From contig NZ_LMSC01000002.1 of the NCBI RefSeq assembly GCF_001428025.1, positions 93,889-157,888 on the forward strand: DNA of 64,000 bases, in the 5' to 3' direction. The stretch is from Phycicoccus sp. Soil748 (GTDB taxonomy: Bacteria; Actinomycetota; Actinomycetes; Actinomycetales; Dermatophilaceae). Both the position numbers and the translations under genes were made by a program. Under the pieces are notes generated by a model that was not told where the DNA came from, searched no databases, and worked only from the letters and a program-made list of their open reading frames with translations. Below, piece by piece: positions 55,801 to 64,000 of the stretch (position 1 is its first letter; every line of letters begins with the position of its first letter).

Positions 55801-58333
55801 CACCGTGGGGCGCGTCGACGAGCTGTCCCCGGGGTCCGACCTCGTGTCCGCGGTCGCGGCCCAGCTCGACGAGCGCACGTCCGGCCAGGAGGCCGTGGTC
55901 GACCTCTACCTCTCGTGGCCCGACGAGCCCGCGACCCACGACGAGGCCTCGACCCTGCTCGCCGCGCGGCTCGCGGAGCTGCCCTGGTCGCAGGAGGTAC
56001 GCCGTGTGGCCGTTGCCGTCTGCCCCGGCGGTGGGCGCCCGGTCGGCTACTTCACCTTCCGTCCCGCTGACGGGGCCATGGTCGAGGACGACCTGGTCCG
56101 TGGCGTCCACCCGATGGTGGGCCGCCGCCTCAACCTGTGGCGGCTGCGCGCGTTCGACGTCACCCGGCTCGAGGCGCCCGAGGACGTGCTGCTCTACCGC
56201 TGCGTCGCCCCCGGCAACGAGTCCGACCAGCGACTGGTGGCCCTGGCCCAGGTGCGCCAGCTGGCCGTCGTGCGCGACGAGTCCGGCCGGGTCACGGCCC
56301 TGCCGCACGCCGAGCGGGCGATCGCCAACTGCCTGGAGGCGATCCGCCGTGCGCGGGCCGAGCGGGGCGCCGCCGGTGCCCGCCTCGACATGAACTACGT
56401 GTGGGTGCACATCTGGCCGCCGGTCGAGGCCGACCTGGACCAGCTGACCGCGCTGCAGGCCAAGATCTCCCCGCTCACGGCCGGCGCGGGCATCGAGGAG
56501 GTGCTCGTCCAGGGCCGCATCGCCGGCCCGGACGGCGAGAGCGCACCGCTCGCGGCCAGGTTCCACTACCAGCCGGGGTCCGGTGTCGTGACCTCCGTCG
56601 AGGAGCCCCCGGCCGACCTGCTCAAGCCCCTCGACGACTACGCGCAGAAGGTCGTGCGCGCACGCCGCCGTGGTGTCGTCTACCCGTACGAGCTGCAGGC
56701 CATGATCGCCGGTCCGGGGGGCACCGCCACCGAGTACGACCTCGACGACCGCGGCAGCCTCGTGCCGGTCGACCGCCCCTACGGCCACAACAAGGCCGGC
56801 ATCATCGCGGGCGTCATCTCCAGCCCCACCGAGCGCTACCCCGAGGGCATCACCCGCGTGCTGCTCTGCGGCGACCCGCTCAAGGCGCTGGGCGCCGTCT
56901 CCGAGGCGGAGTGCACCCGGATCATCGCGGCGCTCGACCTGGCCCAGGAGATGGGCGTGCCCGTCGAGTGGTTCGCCCTGTCGGCCGGCGCCCGCATCTC
57001 CATGGACTCCGGCACCGAGAACATGGACTGGGTCGCGAGGGCGCTCAAGCGGATCGTGGAGTTCACCCAGGACGGCGGCGAGATCAACATCGTCGTCGCC
57101 GGGATCAACGTCGGCGCCCAGCCCTACTGGAACGCCGAGGCCACGATGCTCATGCACACCAAGGGCATCCTCGTCATGACTCCCGACAGCGCCATGGTGC
57201 TCACCGGCAAGCAGTCGCTGGACTTCTCCGGTGGCGTCTCCGCCGAGGACAACTTCGGCATCGGCGGCTACGACCGCGTCATGGGCCCCAACGGGCAGGC
57301 GCAGTACTGGGCGCCCGACCTCGCGGGCGCGCGCGACGTCCTCATGGCGCACTACGACCACACCTACGTCCACCCGGGCGAGGACGGTCCTCGCCGGGCC
57401 CGCACCACGGACCCGGTGGACCGCGACGTCACGAGCTACCCGCACACGCTGGCCGACTCGGGTTTCACCACGGTGGGCGACATCTTCTCCCCGGAGACCA
57501 ACCCCGACCGCAAGAAGCCGTTCGACATCCGCACGCTCATGGCCGCCGTCGCCGACCAGGACCACGAGACGCTCGAGCGCTGGGCCGGCATGGCCGACGC
57601 CGAGACGGCTGTGGTGCAGGACGCACACCTCGGTGGCATCCCGGTGTGCCTGCTCGGTATCGAGTCGAAAACCGTTGCGCGGCGCGGGTTCCCGCCCACC
57701 GACGGTCCAGACACCTACACCGCCGGCACGCTCTTCCCGCGGTCGTCCAAGAAGGCGGCCCGGGCCATCAACGCGGCCAGCGGCAACCGACCCCTCGTGG
57801 TGCTCGCCAACCTGTCCGGCTTCGACGGCTCGCCCGAGTCGATGCGCAGCCTGCAGCTGGAGTACGGCGCGGAGATCGGTCGCGCGATCGTCAACTTCGA
57901 CGGCCCGATCGTCTTCACGGTCGTGTCCCGCTACCACGGTGGCGCGTTCGTGGTGTTCTCCAAGGTGCTCAACCCCCGGATGACGGTGCTGGCCGTGGAG
58001 GGCTCGTTCGCCTCCGTCCTCGGAGGCGCCCCCGCCGCGGCGGTCGTGTTCTCCCGCGACGTCGACGCCCGCACGGCGTCGGACCCGCGGGTGCGCGACC
58101 TCGAGGCCGCGATGGGTGAGGCCGACCAGGCCCGCCGGGCCGAGCTGGCGACCGAGCTCGCCGAGGTCCGCACCGCTGTCCGCAGCGAGAAGCTCGGCGA
58201 GGTGGCGGCCGAGTTCGACCGGGTCCACAGCATCCACCGCGCCGTCTCGGTCGGGTCGGTCGACGCGGTCATCTCCCCGCAGGAGCTGCGGCCGCGGATC
58301 ATCGCGGCGATCGAGGCCGGCCTGAAGGGCTGA
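52820..58333 (+). CDS. single-chain multidomain acyl-CoA carboxylase
   Basis: The 1837-residue protein contains a complete biotin-dependent acyl-CoA carboxylase. Residues 1 to about 460 are biotin carboxylase (ATP-grasp loop KATAGGGGRGIRM, EVNTRLQVEHP). About 560-700 is the biotin carrier with ESMKMET, biotin-lysine near K624. About 700-1270 is a long central region, and about 1280-1830 holds the two carboxyltransferase halves (PYGHNKAGIIAG, SGARISMDSGTENMDW, SRYHGGAFVVFS, GSFASVLGGAPAAAVVF). The order BC-BCCP-central-CT is that of eukaryotic acetyl-CoA carboxylase. The ATG follows a GGGAGG 8 bases upstream. The acyl substrate is unknown. Confidence 0.9.
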   Translation: MFSRIAIVNRGEAAMRLIHAVRDLNAQAGAGGHHIETVALHTEGEKRAMFVRESDHAYNLGPAADRPYLDYAVLEKALRETGADAAWVGWGFVAEHPDFAELCGRIGVTFIGPSPEAMRKLGDKIGSKLIAEEVGVPVAPWSRGGVDTLEDAKAAAAQIGYPLMLKATAGGGGRGIRMVASDADLTDAYERTRDEAQRAFGSGVVFLEKLVTGARHVEVQVIADGQGTAWALGVRDCSVQRRNQKVIEESASPVLGPDQVAEVKTAAERLAVAVGYAGAGTVEFLYHPGEKFFAFLEVNTRLQVEHPITEATTDTDLVKLQIHVACGGRLEGERPVEEGHAVEARLNAEDPDRDFAPSPGRIALLNLPAGPGIRVDTGVGEGDSIPADFDSMIAKIIAVGADRDEALARLRRAMSETTVVIEGGSTNKSFILDLLDQPEVVDGTADTGWIDRVRGEGRLVSHRHSGVALVVAGIEGYEDEEGVERTRLLETSRGGRPQVQHRTGRAIDLKLRGTAYKVTVWRIGPHLFRVTVVGGATEQTVDAELDRLDEYTSRVTIAGRTHRLITATHGPVQLVEVDGVTHRVSRDEGGVLRSPAPALVVATPAQVGAEVAAGAPVLVLESMKMETVLPAPFAARVKELLVSTGSQVETGAPLVRLEPLGDGDEVAEVGAQDTVDLDLPTSDGRGAGTAEVAARSRAALCAMLLGYDVDPRDDGDTLRSYLAARAELSAAGASQVGAEISVLEVFADFAELSRNRPAGEEDHVENRVHSPREHFHTYLQSLDVERGALPEQFRTKLSQVLRHYGLDSLDRTPQLEEAVFRVFLAQQRSAPEVVLATALLQRWIVEPCPAPPLDAAAREVLDRLVVATQLRHPVIGDLARSVRFRWFDQPLVDADRASVLGGVHDELAALEGIPGGEERARRIDALAAIPEQIVRFLADRLEGGVPAREPMLAVLVKRHYRDHELTGLRELQSGDRPFAVADYSLDGRATHLVTTVGRVDELSPGSDLVSAVAAQLDERTSGQEAVVDLYLSWPDEPATHDEASTLLAARLAELPWSQEVRRVAVAVCPGGGRPVGYFTFRPADGAMVEDDLVRGVHPMVGRRLNLWRLRAFDVTRLEAPEDVLLYRCVAPGNESDQRLVALAQVRQLAVVRDESGRVTALPHAERAIANCLEAIRRARAERGAAGARLDMNYVWVHIWPPVEADLDQLTALQAKISPLTAGAGIEEVLVQGRIAGPDGESAPLAARFHYQPGSGVVTSVEEPPADLLKPLDDYAQKVVRARRRGVVYPYELQAMIAGPGGTATEYDLDDRGSLVPVDRPYGHNKAGIIAGVISSPTERYPEGITRVLLCGDPLKALGAVSEAECTRIIAALDLAQEMGVPVEWFALSAGARISMDSGTENMDWVARALKRIVEFTQDGGEINIVVAGINVGAQPYWNAEATMLMHTKGILVMTPDSAMVLTGKQSLDFSGGVSAEDNFGIGGYDRVMGPNGQAQYWAPDLAGARDVLMAHYDHTYVHPGEDGPRRARTTDPVDRDVTSYPHTLADSGFTTVGDIFSPETNPDRKKPFDIRTLMAAVADQDHETLERWAGMADAETAVVQDAHLGGIPVCLLGIESKTVARRGFPPTDGPDTYTAGTLFPRSSKKAARAINAASGNRPLVVLANLSGFDGSPESMRSLQLEYGAEIGRAIVNFDGPIVFTVVSRYHGGAFVVFSKVLNPRMTVLAVEGSFASVLGGAPAAAVVFSRDVDARTASDPRVRDLEAAMGEADQARRAELATELAEVRTAVRSEKLGEVAAEFDRVHSIHRAVSVGSVDAVISPQELRPRIIAAIEAGLKG

Positions 58334-58335
58334 CG

Positions 58336-58932
58336 GTGCCCCCGTCCGAGGAGCAGCTCCGCGGGATGGCGGGGCTGCTCCTCGCGGCCGGCGGCGGTCG
58401 CCGGATGGGACGGCCCAAGGCCATGCTCGACGACCCCTCCGGCGGCAGCTTCGTCGAACGGGGACTGCAGGTGCTCCGCGAGTCGGGGTGCGACCCGGTC
58501 GTGGTCGTCCTCGGGGCCGGGGCGGCGCAGGTCCGGCCGCTCGTGACCGCTGCCGACACGGTCGTGGAGGCGGCGGACTGGGCGCAGGGACAGAGCACGT
58601 CGCTGCGGGCGGGACTCGAGGCGGTGGCGGCCGGTCCGGCCGATGCCGTGGTCGTGCTGCTCGTGGACCTCCCCGACGTGGGCGCCGACGTCGTGCGCCG
58701 CGTACGTGAGGCCACGGCCGGTGAGGGCCCTGCGGCCCTCGGGCGCGCGGCCTACGGTGGCGCGCCGGGCCACCCCGTCGTCCTCGGACGCGACCACTGG
58801 GCAGGCGTCCTCGACCTGCTGGCGGGGGACCGGGGGGCGCGGGACTACCTCGCGGCCCACCCGCACACGGTGGTCGAGTGCGGCGACCTCGCCACCGGCG
58901 CGGACGCGGACACCCCGGCCGACCTGTCCTGA
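58336..58932 (+). CDS. MobA/MocA-like nucleotidyltransferase
   Basis: The 198-residue protein starts with the nucleotide-binding GLLLAAGGGRRMGRPKAML and has VVVLLVDLPDVG as its metal-binding DxP-like site. Relatives (MocA) add CMP to molybdopterin to make the cytosine dinucleotide cofactor used by CO dehydrogenase-type hydroxylases, which fits the cox-like genes downstream. The GTG at 58336 has only 2 bases after the carboxylase stop; ATG at 58366 is an alternative start right before the conserved loop. Confidence 0.82.
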   Translation: MPPSEEQLRGMAGLLLAAGGGRRMGRPKAMLDDPSGGSFVERGLQVLRESGCDPVVVVLGAGAAQVRPLVTAADTVVEAADWAQGQSTSLRAGLEAVAAGPADAVVVLLVDLPDVGADVVRRVREATAGEGPAALGRAAYGGAPGHPVVLGRDHWAGVLDLLAGDRGARDYLAAHPHTVVECGDLATGADADTPADLS

Positions 58933-59047
58933 CGCACACCCGGTCCACGCGCGGGTGAGCACCGCTGGACGGCGCGAACGGACCTCTCGTCGCGCCCGGT
59001 CCGTCGGCGCCCTTTCGCTGCGGACCGGCGTGGGTGATGATCAGGAC

Positions 59048-59941
59048 ATGGAGCCACGGGAGGCCTTTGCGTCGGCCGGGGAGCTGGCGCAGGGCCTCGG
59101 CCGGACGGGGTACCTCGCGGACGCGTCCCTCGCCACGGTCGCCTGGCTGGCCCTGCGCCTGCAGCGCCCGCTCCTGCTCGAGGGCGAGCCGGGCACGGGC
59201 AAGACCGCGCTCGCCGAGGCCGTCGCCGAGGCGCTCGACCTGCCCCTGATCCGGCTCCAGTGCTACGAGGGGATCGACGCCACCCAGGCGCTGTACGACT
59301 GGGACTTCCCGCGCCAGATCCTCCACCTGCGCGCCGTCGAGGCCGTGGCGGCCGACCGGGCCAAGGACGTCGAGGCGGTCGAGGACCAGCTCTTCGACGA
59401 GCGCTTCCTGCTGGCACGCCCCGTCCTGCGGGCGCTGCGCGAGGCCCCCGCCGTCCTCCTGGTCGACGAGGTCGACCGCGCCGACGACGAGTTCGAGGCG
59501 TTCCTCCTGGAGGTGCTCTCGACCTGGCAGGTCACCATCCCCGAGCTGGGCACGGTGGCGGCCGCGACCCCTCCGGTCGTCGTGCTGACGTCCAACCGCA
59601 CCCGCGAGCTGCACGACGCCCTCAAGCGACGCTGTCTCTACCACTGGATCGACCACCCCGGTCTGCAGCGCGAGCTCGAGATCGTCCGGAGCCGCGCGCC
59701 TCAGGTGTCCGAAACCCTTGCGGCACAAGTGGTCTCGACCGTGCAGGCGTTGCGCCGGGACCAGGAGCTGATCAAGCCACCGGGGGTGGCGGAGACGCTG
59801 GACTGGGTGCGGGCGCTGCACGAGCTGGGCAGCCCCACGCTCGACCTCGACACCGCCGCGGCGACCCTCGGCGTCGCGGTGAAGTACCGCGAGGACGCCG
59901 AGCGCGTCCGCTCGGCCCTGGACCGGATCCTGGCGTCATGA
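59048..59941 (+). CDS. coxD: MoxR-type AAA+ ATPase (CoxD-like)
   Basis: The 297-residue ATPase has Walker A GEPGTGKTAL, Walker B VLLVDEVDRAD, a sensor-like VVLTSNRTRELHDALKRRC and a C-terminal helical lid. CoxD-type ATPases help insert or sulfurate the Mo/Cu centre of CO dehydrogenase-like enzymes together with CoxE. The ATG overlaps nothing upstream (115-base gap without a clear promoter). The stop overlaps the coxE-like ATG by 4 bases. Confidence 0.87.
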   Translation: MEPREAFASAGELAQGLGRTGYLADASLATVAWLALRLQRPLLLEGEPGTGKTALAEAVAEALDLPLIRLQCYEGIDATQALYDWDFPRQILHLRAVEAVAADRAKDVEAVEDQLFDERFLLARPVLRALREAPAVLLVDEVDRADDEFEAFLLEVLSTWQVTIPELGTVAAATPPVVVLTSNRTRELHDALKRRCLYHWIDHPGLQRELEIVRSRAPQVSETLAAQVVSTVQALRRDQELIKPPGVAETLDWVRALHELGSPTLDLDTAAATLGVAVKYREDAERVRSALDRILAS

Positions 59942-61065
59942 CCGGCGCCGCCCCGGTCGCCCTGCGGCCCCACGCCCCCGATGCGGTCCTGCTCGGGTTC
60001 GCGCGGGCGCTGCGGGCGGCCGGGGTGGCGGTCACGGCCGACCGTGAGCGCACCTACCTCGAGGCGGCCGCAGAGGTCGGCCTGCTCGACCCCGCCGGGG
60101 TCTACTGGGCCGGCCGGGCGACGCTGTGCTCGTCACCGGCCGACCTCGAGCGCTACGACCAGGTGTACGCCGCGTGGTTCGGCCTCGAGCGCGCCGGCAC
60201 CCGCCCCCGGCAGGACCAGCCCCCCACGGTGACCATGGCTTCGCTCGACACCGACGGCGCCTCTGGGGAGGCCGGGGGGCAGGAGCAGGACACCGTCCAG
60301 GCCCGGGCGAGTGCGACCGAGGTGCTGCGGCACCGCGACATCGCCACCCTGGGCAGCGCCGAGCGCGCCCACCTCGCCGCGCTCTTCGCCCAGCTGCGCC
60401 CCCGCGCGCCGCGGCGTCCGGCGCACCGCGCGACCCCGTCCCGGCGGGGTGCCGTGGACGCGCGCCGGACGCTGCGCGAGCAGCTGCGCCGGATGGGCGA
60501 GCCTGGCCCGATCGCGTGGCGCCGCCGAGGCACCCGCCCACGGAGGGTCGTGCTGCTGGTCGACGTGTCGGGGTCCATGAGCGCCTACGCCGACGCCCTG
60601 CTGCGGCTCGCGCACACGTACGCCGCGACCGGGCTGCCCGTCGAGGTGTTCACCCTCGGCACCCGGCTGACCCACGTGACCCGGCCGCTGCGCCAGCGCG
60701 ACCCGGAGCGCGCACTGGTGGCGTGCGGCGACGTGGTGCCCGACTGGTCCGGGGGCACCCGCCTGGCCCAGGGGCTCAAGGCCTTCCTCGACCGCTGGGG
60801 GCGGCGCGGCATGGCACGGGGCGCTGTGGTGGTGGTGTTCAGCGACGGCTGGGAGCGGGACGCGCCGGAGGCCCTCGGTGAGCAGATGCGTCGACTGAGG
60901 GCTCTCGCCCACCGCGTGGTGTGGGTCAACCCGCACCGGGGCAAGGAGGGCTACGCGCCCGTGCAGCAGGGGATCGTCGCCGCGCTGCCCCACATCGACG
61001 ACTTCGTGGCAGGACACTCCATGGCTGCCTTCGAGGAGCTGGTGGAGGTGGTGGCCTGTGCGTGA
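59938..61065 (+). CDS. coxE: VWA domain protein (CoxE-like)
   Basis: The 375-residue protein ends in a von Willebrand A domain with an intact MIDAS (LLVDVSGSMS near residue 210), preceded by a DUF58-like Arg-rich segment (GPIAWRRRGTRPRRVV). MoxR ATPases and VWA proteins act as pairs in cofactor or metal insertion. It overlaps the ATPase gene at its start and the XdhC-like gene by 8 bases at its end. Confidence 0.87.
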   Translation: MTGAAPVALRPHAPDAVLLGFARALRAAGVAVTADRERTYLEAAAEVGLLDPAGVYWAGRATLCSSPADLERYDQVYAAWFGLERAGTRPRQDQPPTVTMASLDTDGASGEAGGQEQDTVQARASATEVLRHRDIATLGSAERAHLAALFAQLRPRAPRRPAHRATPSRRGAVDARRTLREQLRRMGEPGPIAWRRRGTRPRRVVLLVDVSGSMSAYADALLRLAHTYAATGLPVEVFTLGTRLTHVTRPLRQRDPERALVACGDVVPDWSGGTRLAQGLKAFLDRWGRRGMARGAVVVVFSDGWERDAPEALGEQMRRLRALAHRVVWVNPHRGKEGYAPVQQGIVAALPHIDDFVAGHSMAAFEELVEVVACA

Positions 61066-62260
61066 GGTGATGCCGGAGCTGGTGCGGTGGTGGGAGGCGG
61101 GGGCCACCGTCGGCGTCGGCACCGTCGTGGCGACCTGGCGCTCCGCCCCGCGCCCCGCAGGCGCGTCCATGCTCGTCGGCCCGGGTGGCGAGGCGGTCGG
61201 ATCGGTGTCCGGCGGGTGCGTGGAGGGCGCCGTCTACGAGCTGGCCTCGGCGGTCGTCGCCGACGGGACGCCGGTCCTGCAGCGCTACGGCGTCAGCGAC
61301 GACGACGCGTACGCCGTGGGCCTGACCTGTGGCGGCATCCTCGACGTCTTCGTCGAGAAGGTGAGCCGCGAGACGTTCCCCGAGCTCGGTGGGGTCGCCG
61401 AGGACGTCGAGGCCGGACGGCCGGTGGCCGTCGCCACCGTCATCGACCACCCCGACCCTTCGTGGCTCGGGCGCCGGCTGGTGGTGCGACCGGAGGGCTC
61501 CGAGCCCGGCGACAGCGGGTCGCTCGGCTCGACGCGCGCCGACGATGCCGTCACCGACGACGCCCGGGGTCTCCTCGCGGCAGGGCGCACGGAGACGCTC
61601 ACCTACGGTCCGGACGGCGAACGGCGCGGCGAGGGCATGCGCGTCTTCGTCTCCTCGTTCGCCCCGCGCCCACGCATGCTGGTCTTCGGCGCCATCGACT
61701 TCGCGGCGGCCGTCGCCCACGTGGGTCACTTCCTCGGCTACGAGGTGACGGTCTGTGACGCCCGGCCCGTCTTCGCCACCGCCAGCCGCTTCCCCTCGGC
61801 CGACGAGGTCGTCGTGCAGTGGCCGCACCGCTACCTCGAGGCCGAGCGCGACGCCGGTCGCATCGACGGGCGCACCGTCGTCTGCGTGCTCACCCACGAC
61901 CCGAAGTTCGACGTGCCCGTCCTCGAGATCGCGCTGCGGCTGCCGGAGGTGGCGTTCGTGGGGGCGATGGGCTCGCGCCGCACCCACGACGACCGGCTCG
62001 CGCGGCTGCGGGAGGCAGGGCTGACCGACGAGGAGCTCGGGAGGTTGTCGAGCCCGGTCGGCCTCGACCTCGGCGCCCGCACCCCGGAGGAGACCGCGGT
62101 GAGCATCGCCGCCGAGATCGTGGCCCTGCAGTGGGGCGGGCGCGGCGACCGCCTCGCCGACCGCGAGGGGCCCATCCACCACCACGCCGACACCGGTCCG
62201 GAGCCGCCGGCGGTGTCAGCCGACATGGCAGAGCACGCGGGAGGTGGGGCGAGGACCTAG
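61058..62260 (+). CDS. XdhC/CoxF family molybdenum cofactor chaperone
   Basis: The 400-residue protein has the XdhC N-terminal domain ([40 protein letters not shown]) and a C-terminal Rossmann domain ([38 protein letters not shown]). These proteins bind and deliver sulfurated molybdenum cofactor to the large subunit. CoxF and CoxI are both of this type, and I cannot tell which is the counterpart. The GTG start overlaps coxE. The tail of about 35 residues is His/Pro/Ala-rich. Confidence 0.87.
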   Translation: MREVMPELVRWWEAGATVGVGTVVATWRSAPRPAGASMLVGPGGEAVGSVSGGCVEGAVYELASAVVADGTPVLQRYGVSDDDAYAVGLTCGGILDVFVEKVSRETFPELGGVAEDVEAGRPVAVATVIDHPDPSWLGRRLVVRPEGSEPGDSGSLGSTRADDAVTDDARGLLAAGRTETLTYGPDGERRGEGMRVFVSSFAPRPRMLVFGAIDFAAAVAHVGHFLGYEVTVCDARPVFATASRFPSADEVVVQWPHRYLEAERDAGRIDGRTVVCVLTHDPKFDVPVLEIALRLPEVAFVGAMGSRRTHDDRLARLREAGLTDEELGRLSSPVGLDLGARTPEETAVSIAAEIVALQWGGRGDRLADREGPIHHHADTGPEPPAVSADMAEHAGGGART

Positions 62261-62273
62261 CCGGTCCGCGGGG

Positions 62274-62304
62274 TTGTCGAAGCAGGGCAGTGCAGCAGTA
62301 ATCC
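62274..62304 (+). promoter_or_regulatory. possible promoter of coxS-coxL
   Basis: TTGTCG and TAATCC are separated by 19 bases in the 88-base gap before coxS, the only gap in the cluster with promoter-like sequence. Both hexamers are imperfect. Confidence 0.3.
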
Positions 62305-62348
62305 GCAGAGGCGCCGGCAGGTGCCCCTCGAACACAAAGGAGTGTTGG

Positions 62349-62855
62349 ATGACCCGGATCAACGTCACGGTCGACGGTGTCGGCTACGAGGACGAGGTGG
62401 AGCCGCGCACGCTGCTCGTCCACTACCTGAGGGAGACCTTGGGCAAGACCGGCACGGTGGTGGGGTGCGACACGAGCAACTGCGGGGCCTGCACCGTGCA
62501 CCTCGACGGGCGCAGCGTGAAGTCCTGCAACGTCCTCGCCGTCCAGGCCGACGGCCACGAGGTGACCACGATCGAGGGCCTCGCCCAGGACGGCGAGCTG
62601 CACCCGATGCAGAGGGCGTTCCACGACTGCCACGCGCTCCAGTGCGGCTACTGCACCCCCGGCATGATCATGCAGGCCATCGACGTCCTCAACGACAACC
62701 CGCACCCCTCAGAGGAGCAGATCCGCGTCGGCCTCGAGGGCAACCTGTGTCGCTGCACCGGCTACCACAACATCGTCAAGGCCGTGCAGCAGGCGGCTGA
62801 CGAGGGATCCACCGCGGGTGCCTCCGCAGGTGCCACTGCAGGCGGTGCCCAGTGA
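62349..62855 (+). CDS. coxS: molybdenum hydroxylase small subunit (CoxS-like, two 2Fe-2S)
   Basis: The 168-residue protein has a plant-type 2Fe-2S domain ([16 protein letters not shown], then a fourth Cys in VKSCNVLA) and the C-terminal alpha-helical 2Fe-2S domain ([17 protein letters not shown]). It passes electrons from the Mo centre to the FAD subunit. The C-terminal 20 residues are a simple Ala/Gly/Ser/Thr tail. The ATG has AAGGAG 7 bases upstream. The gene order S then L is that of form II operons. Confidence 0.95.
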   Translation: MTRINVTVDGVGYEDEVEPRTLLVHYLRETLGKTGTVVGCDTSNCGACTVHLDGRSVKSCNVLAVQADGHEVTTIEGLAQDGELHPMQRAFHDCHALQCGYCTPGMIMQAIDVLNDNPHPSEEQIRVGLEGNLCRCTGYHNIVKAVQQAADEGSTAGASAGATAGGAQ

Positions 62856-64000
62856 CCGCCGTCGAGGACCGGCCGAAGACCGAGATCGGTGCGGCCCGCA
62901 AGCGCAAGGAGGACCAGCGCCTCATCACCGGCCGGACCAAGTGGACCGACAACATCCAGCTCCCGGGCATGCGGCACCTGGCCATGGTGCGCAGCCCCTT
63001 CGCGCACGCCACGATCACCGGCATCGACACCTCGGCGGCGAAGTCGTCGCCCGGGGTCCTGGCGGTCCTGACCGGTGAGGACGTCAAGGACATCCAGGGC
63101 GGCATGGCCAACGCCTGGCCCATCACCGAGGACCAGAAGGCGCCGGTGCACCCGGCGATCGCCGTGGACCACGTGGCCTTCGCCGGTGAGATCGTCGCCG
63201 TCGTCGTGGCCAGGTCCGCCGCCGCTGCCCGTGACGCCGCCGAGCTGGTGGACGTCGACTACGACGAGCTGCCGCCGGTCCTCGACCTCAAGGAGGCCGC
63301 CAAGGACGCGGTGCTGGCGCACCCCAGCCTGGGTACCAACAAGAGCGCGTTCTGGCAGTTCGACTCGGCAGGTGCGGGGACGGGCGGGCCCGTCGACGAG
63401 GCGATCGAGAAGGCGCGGGCCGACGGCATCGTCATCGAGCGCGAGTACCGCCAGCAGCGGCTCATCCCCGCGTTCATGGAGCCGCGGTCTGTGGTGTGCG
63501 ACCCGACCGGCGAGCAGCTGACGATCTGGACGGCCACGCAGGTCCCGCACTTCGTCCGCATCTTCACCGCCCTGGTGCTCGGCATCCCGGAGAGCAAGAT
63601 CCGCGTCATCGCCCCCGACGTGGGCGGCGGGTTCGGCGGCAAGCTCCAGCACACCCCCGAGGAGGTCATCGCCGTCCTCGCGGCGCGGCACACGGGCAAG
63701 CCCGTCAAGTACACCGAGACCCGCAGCGAGTCGCTGCTCTCGGGGCACCACGGCCGCGACCAGTGGCAGAAGCTCACCCTGGCCGCCACCAAGGACGGCA
63801 CGGTCACCGGGCTCAAGGTCGACCTCCTGGCCGACATGGGCGCCTACCTGGGGCTCGTCACCTCCGGAATCCCCGTCCTCGGGGCGTTCATGTTCAACGC
63901 CATCTACAAGTTCCCGGCCTACCAGTTCAACTGCACCAACCTGTTCACCAACAAGACGTGGACCGACGCCTACCGCGGAGCCGGGCGCCCCGAGGCGACG
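62852..64000 (+). CDS. coxL: molybdenum hydroxylase large subunit (CoxL form II-like), 3' truncated
   Basis: The 383 residues present (GTG start overlapping coxS by 4 bases) cover the N-terminal aldehyde oxidase/xanthine dehydrogenase a/b hammerhead and the first part of the Mo-binding domain, with [12 protein letters not shown]. The frame is open to the window edge. At residues 373-379 the active-site loop reads AYRGAGR, the signature of form II CoxL. Form I (true CO dehydrogenase) has AYRCSFR with the copper-binding cysteine, which is missing here. The substrate is therefore uncertain, and CO oxidation is not supported by this loop. Confidence 0.92.
   Translation, partial: MTAVEDRPKTEIGAARKRKEDQRLITGRTKWTDNIQLPGMRHLAMVRSPFAHATITGIDTSAAKSSPGVLAVLTGEDVKDIQGGMANAWPITEDQKAPVHPAIAVDHVAFAGEIVAVVVARSAAAARDAAELVDVDYDELPPVLDLKEAAKDAVLAHPSLGTNKSAFWQFDSAGAGTGGPVDEAIEKARADGIVIEREYRQQRLIPAFMEPRSVVCDPTGEQLTIWTATQVPHFVRIFTALVLGIPESKIRVIAPDVGGGFGGKLQHTPEEVIAVLAARHTGKPVKYTETRSESLLSGHHGRDQWQKLTLAATKDGTVTGLKVDLLADMGAYLGLVTSGIPVLGAFMFNAIYKFPAYQFNCTNLFTNKTWTDAYRGAGRPEAT

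Noticed and set aside
54599-59821. Open frame of 1740 codons on the minus strand
   Set aside because: It lies opposite the fused acyl-CoA carboxylase and its neighbours, has a His/Val/Asp/Arg-rich composition typical of antisense frames in high-GC genes, and shows no recognisable domain.

Overview
The window is high-GC DNA, densely packed with genes that mostly overlap by 1-4 bases and often use GTG starts. The gene families present point to an aerobic actinomycete: menaquinone-type complex I, the KorAB type of 2-oxoacid:ferredoxin oxidoreductase, an SCO4226-like nickel-binding protein, DUF2087 and leaderless TAGGGT promoters. My best guess is the Intrasporangiaceae or a near relative (an inference from gene style; no rRNA is present). 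No insertion sequence, prophage, CRISPR array or rRNA was seen.

Layout. Positions 1-11888 hold the 3' part of a standard nuo operon (nuoF, truncated at the left edge, through nuoN). It is translationally coupled to a polyprenyl diphosphate synthase, probably for the menaquinone tail. From 12987 to 15433 there is a two-gene unit (alanine-racemase-fold enzyme and sugar-lactone oxidase), followed by a DinB-like protein. On the minus strand, 16001-19973 carries korA-korB and a RarD-type transporter. Positions 20179-24206 hold small genes: a DUF4242 protein, two adjacent frameshifted genes, a clan GH-J glycosidase-like protein, a GNAT acetyltransferase, another DinB-like protein and a LON-domain protein. 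Positions 24312-33131 carry a second, partial complex I operon (nuoABCHIJKLMN, with no D, E, F or G) under its own leaderless promoter. It is followed by htpX, a cold-shock gene with an attenuator-like leader, an M1 aminopeptidase, a soluble Ser/Thr kinase, yajQ and tRNA-Tyr(GTA).

Positions 39171-42102 contain an NAD(P)-binding epimerase-like protein, an SRPBCC protein and an alditol oxidase homologue. Positions 42171-48815 are a phenylacetate catabolism island: a TetR gene facing the minus-strand operon paaA-B-C-D-E-J-H, with a TetR-type operator upstream of paaA. Positions 49095-52676 hold a minus-strand unit of an NAD(P)-binding/TspO fusion, a CPBP-family protease and a DNA photolyase. Positions 52820-58333 encode a single 1837-residue acyl-CoA carboxylase that fuses biotin carboxylase, biotin carrier and carboxyltransferase in an architecture like that of eukaryotic acetyl-CoA carboxylase. 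From 58336 to the right edge lies a molybdenum hydroxylase cluster: a MocA-like nucleotidyltransferase, CoxD, CoxE, a CoxF/XdhC-like protein, CoxS and a truncated CoxL. CoxL carries the AYRGAGR loop of form II carbon monoxide dehydrogenase-like enzymes.

How it fits together. Much of the window concerns electron entry into a menaquinone chain: two complex I loci, a ferredoxin-reducing KorAB between them, a prenyl synthase and a molybdenum hydroxylase. The most interesting feature is the second nuo operon, which lacks the NADH-oxidising module and also NuoD. It could be a ferredoxin-fed or otherwise modified proton pump that borrows NuoD from the first operon.
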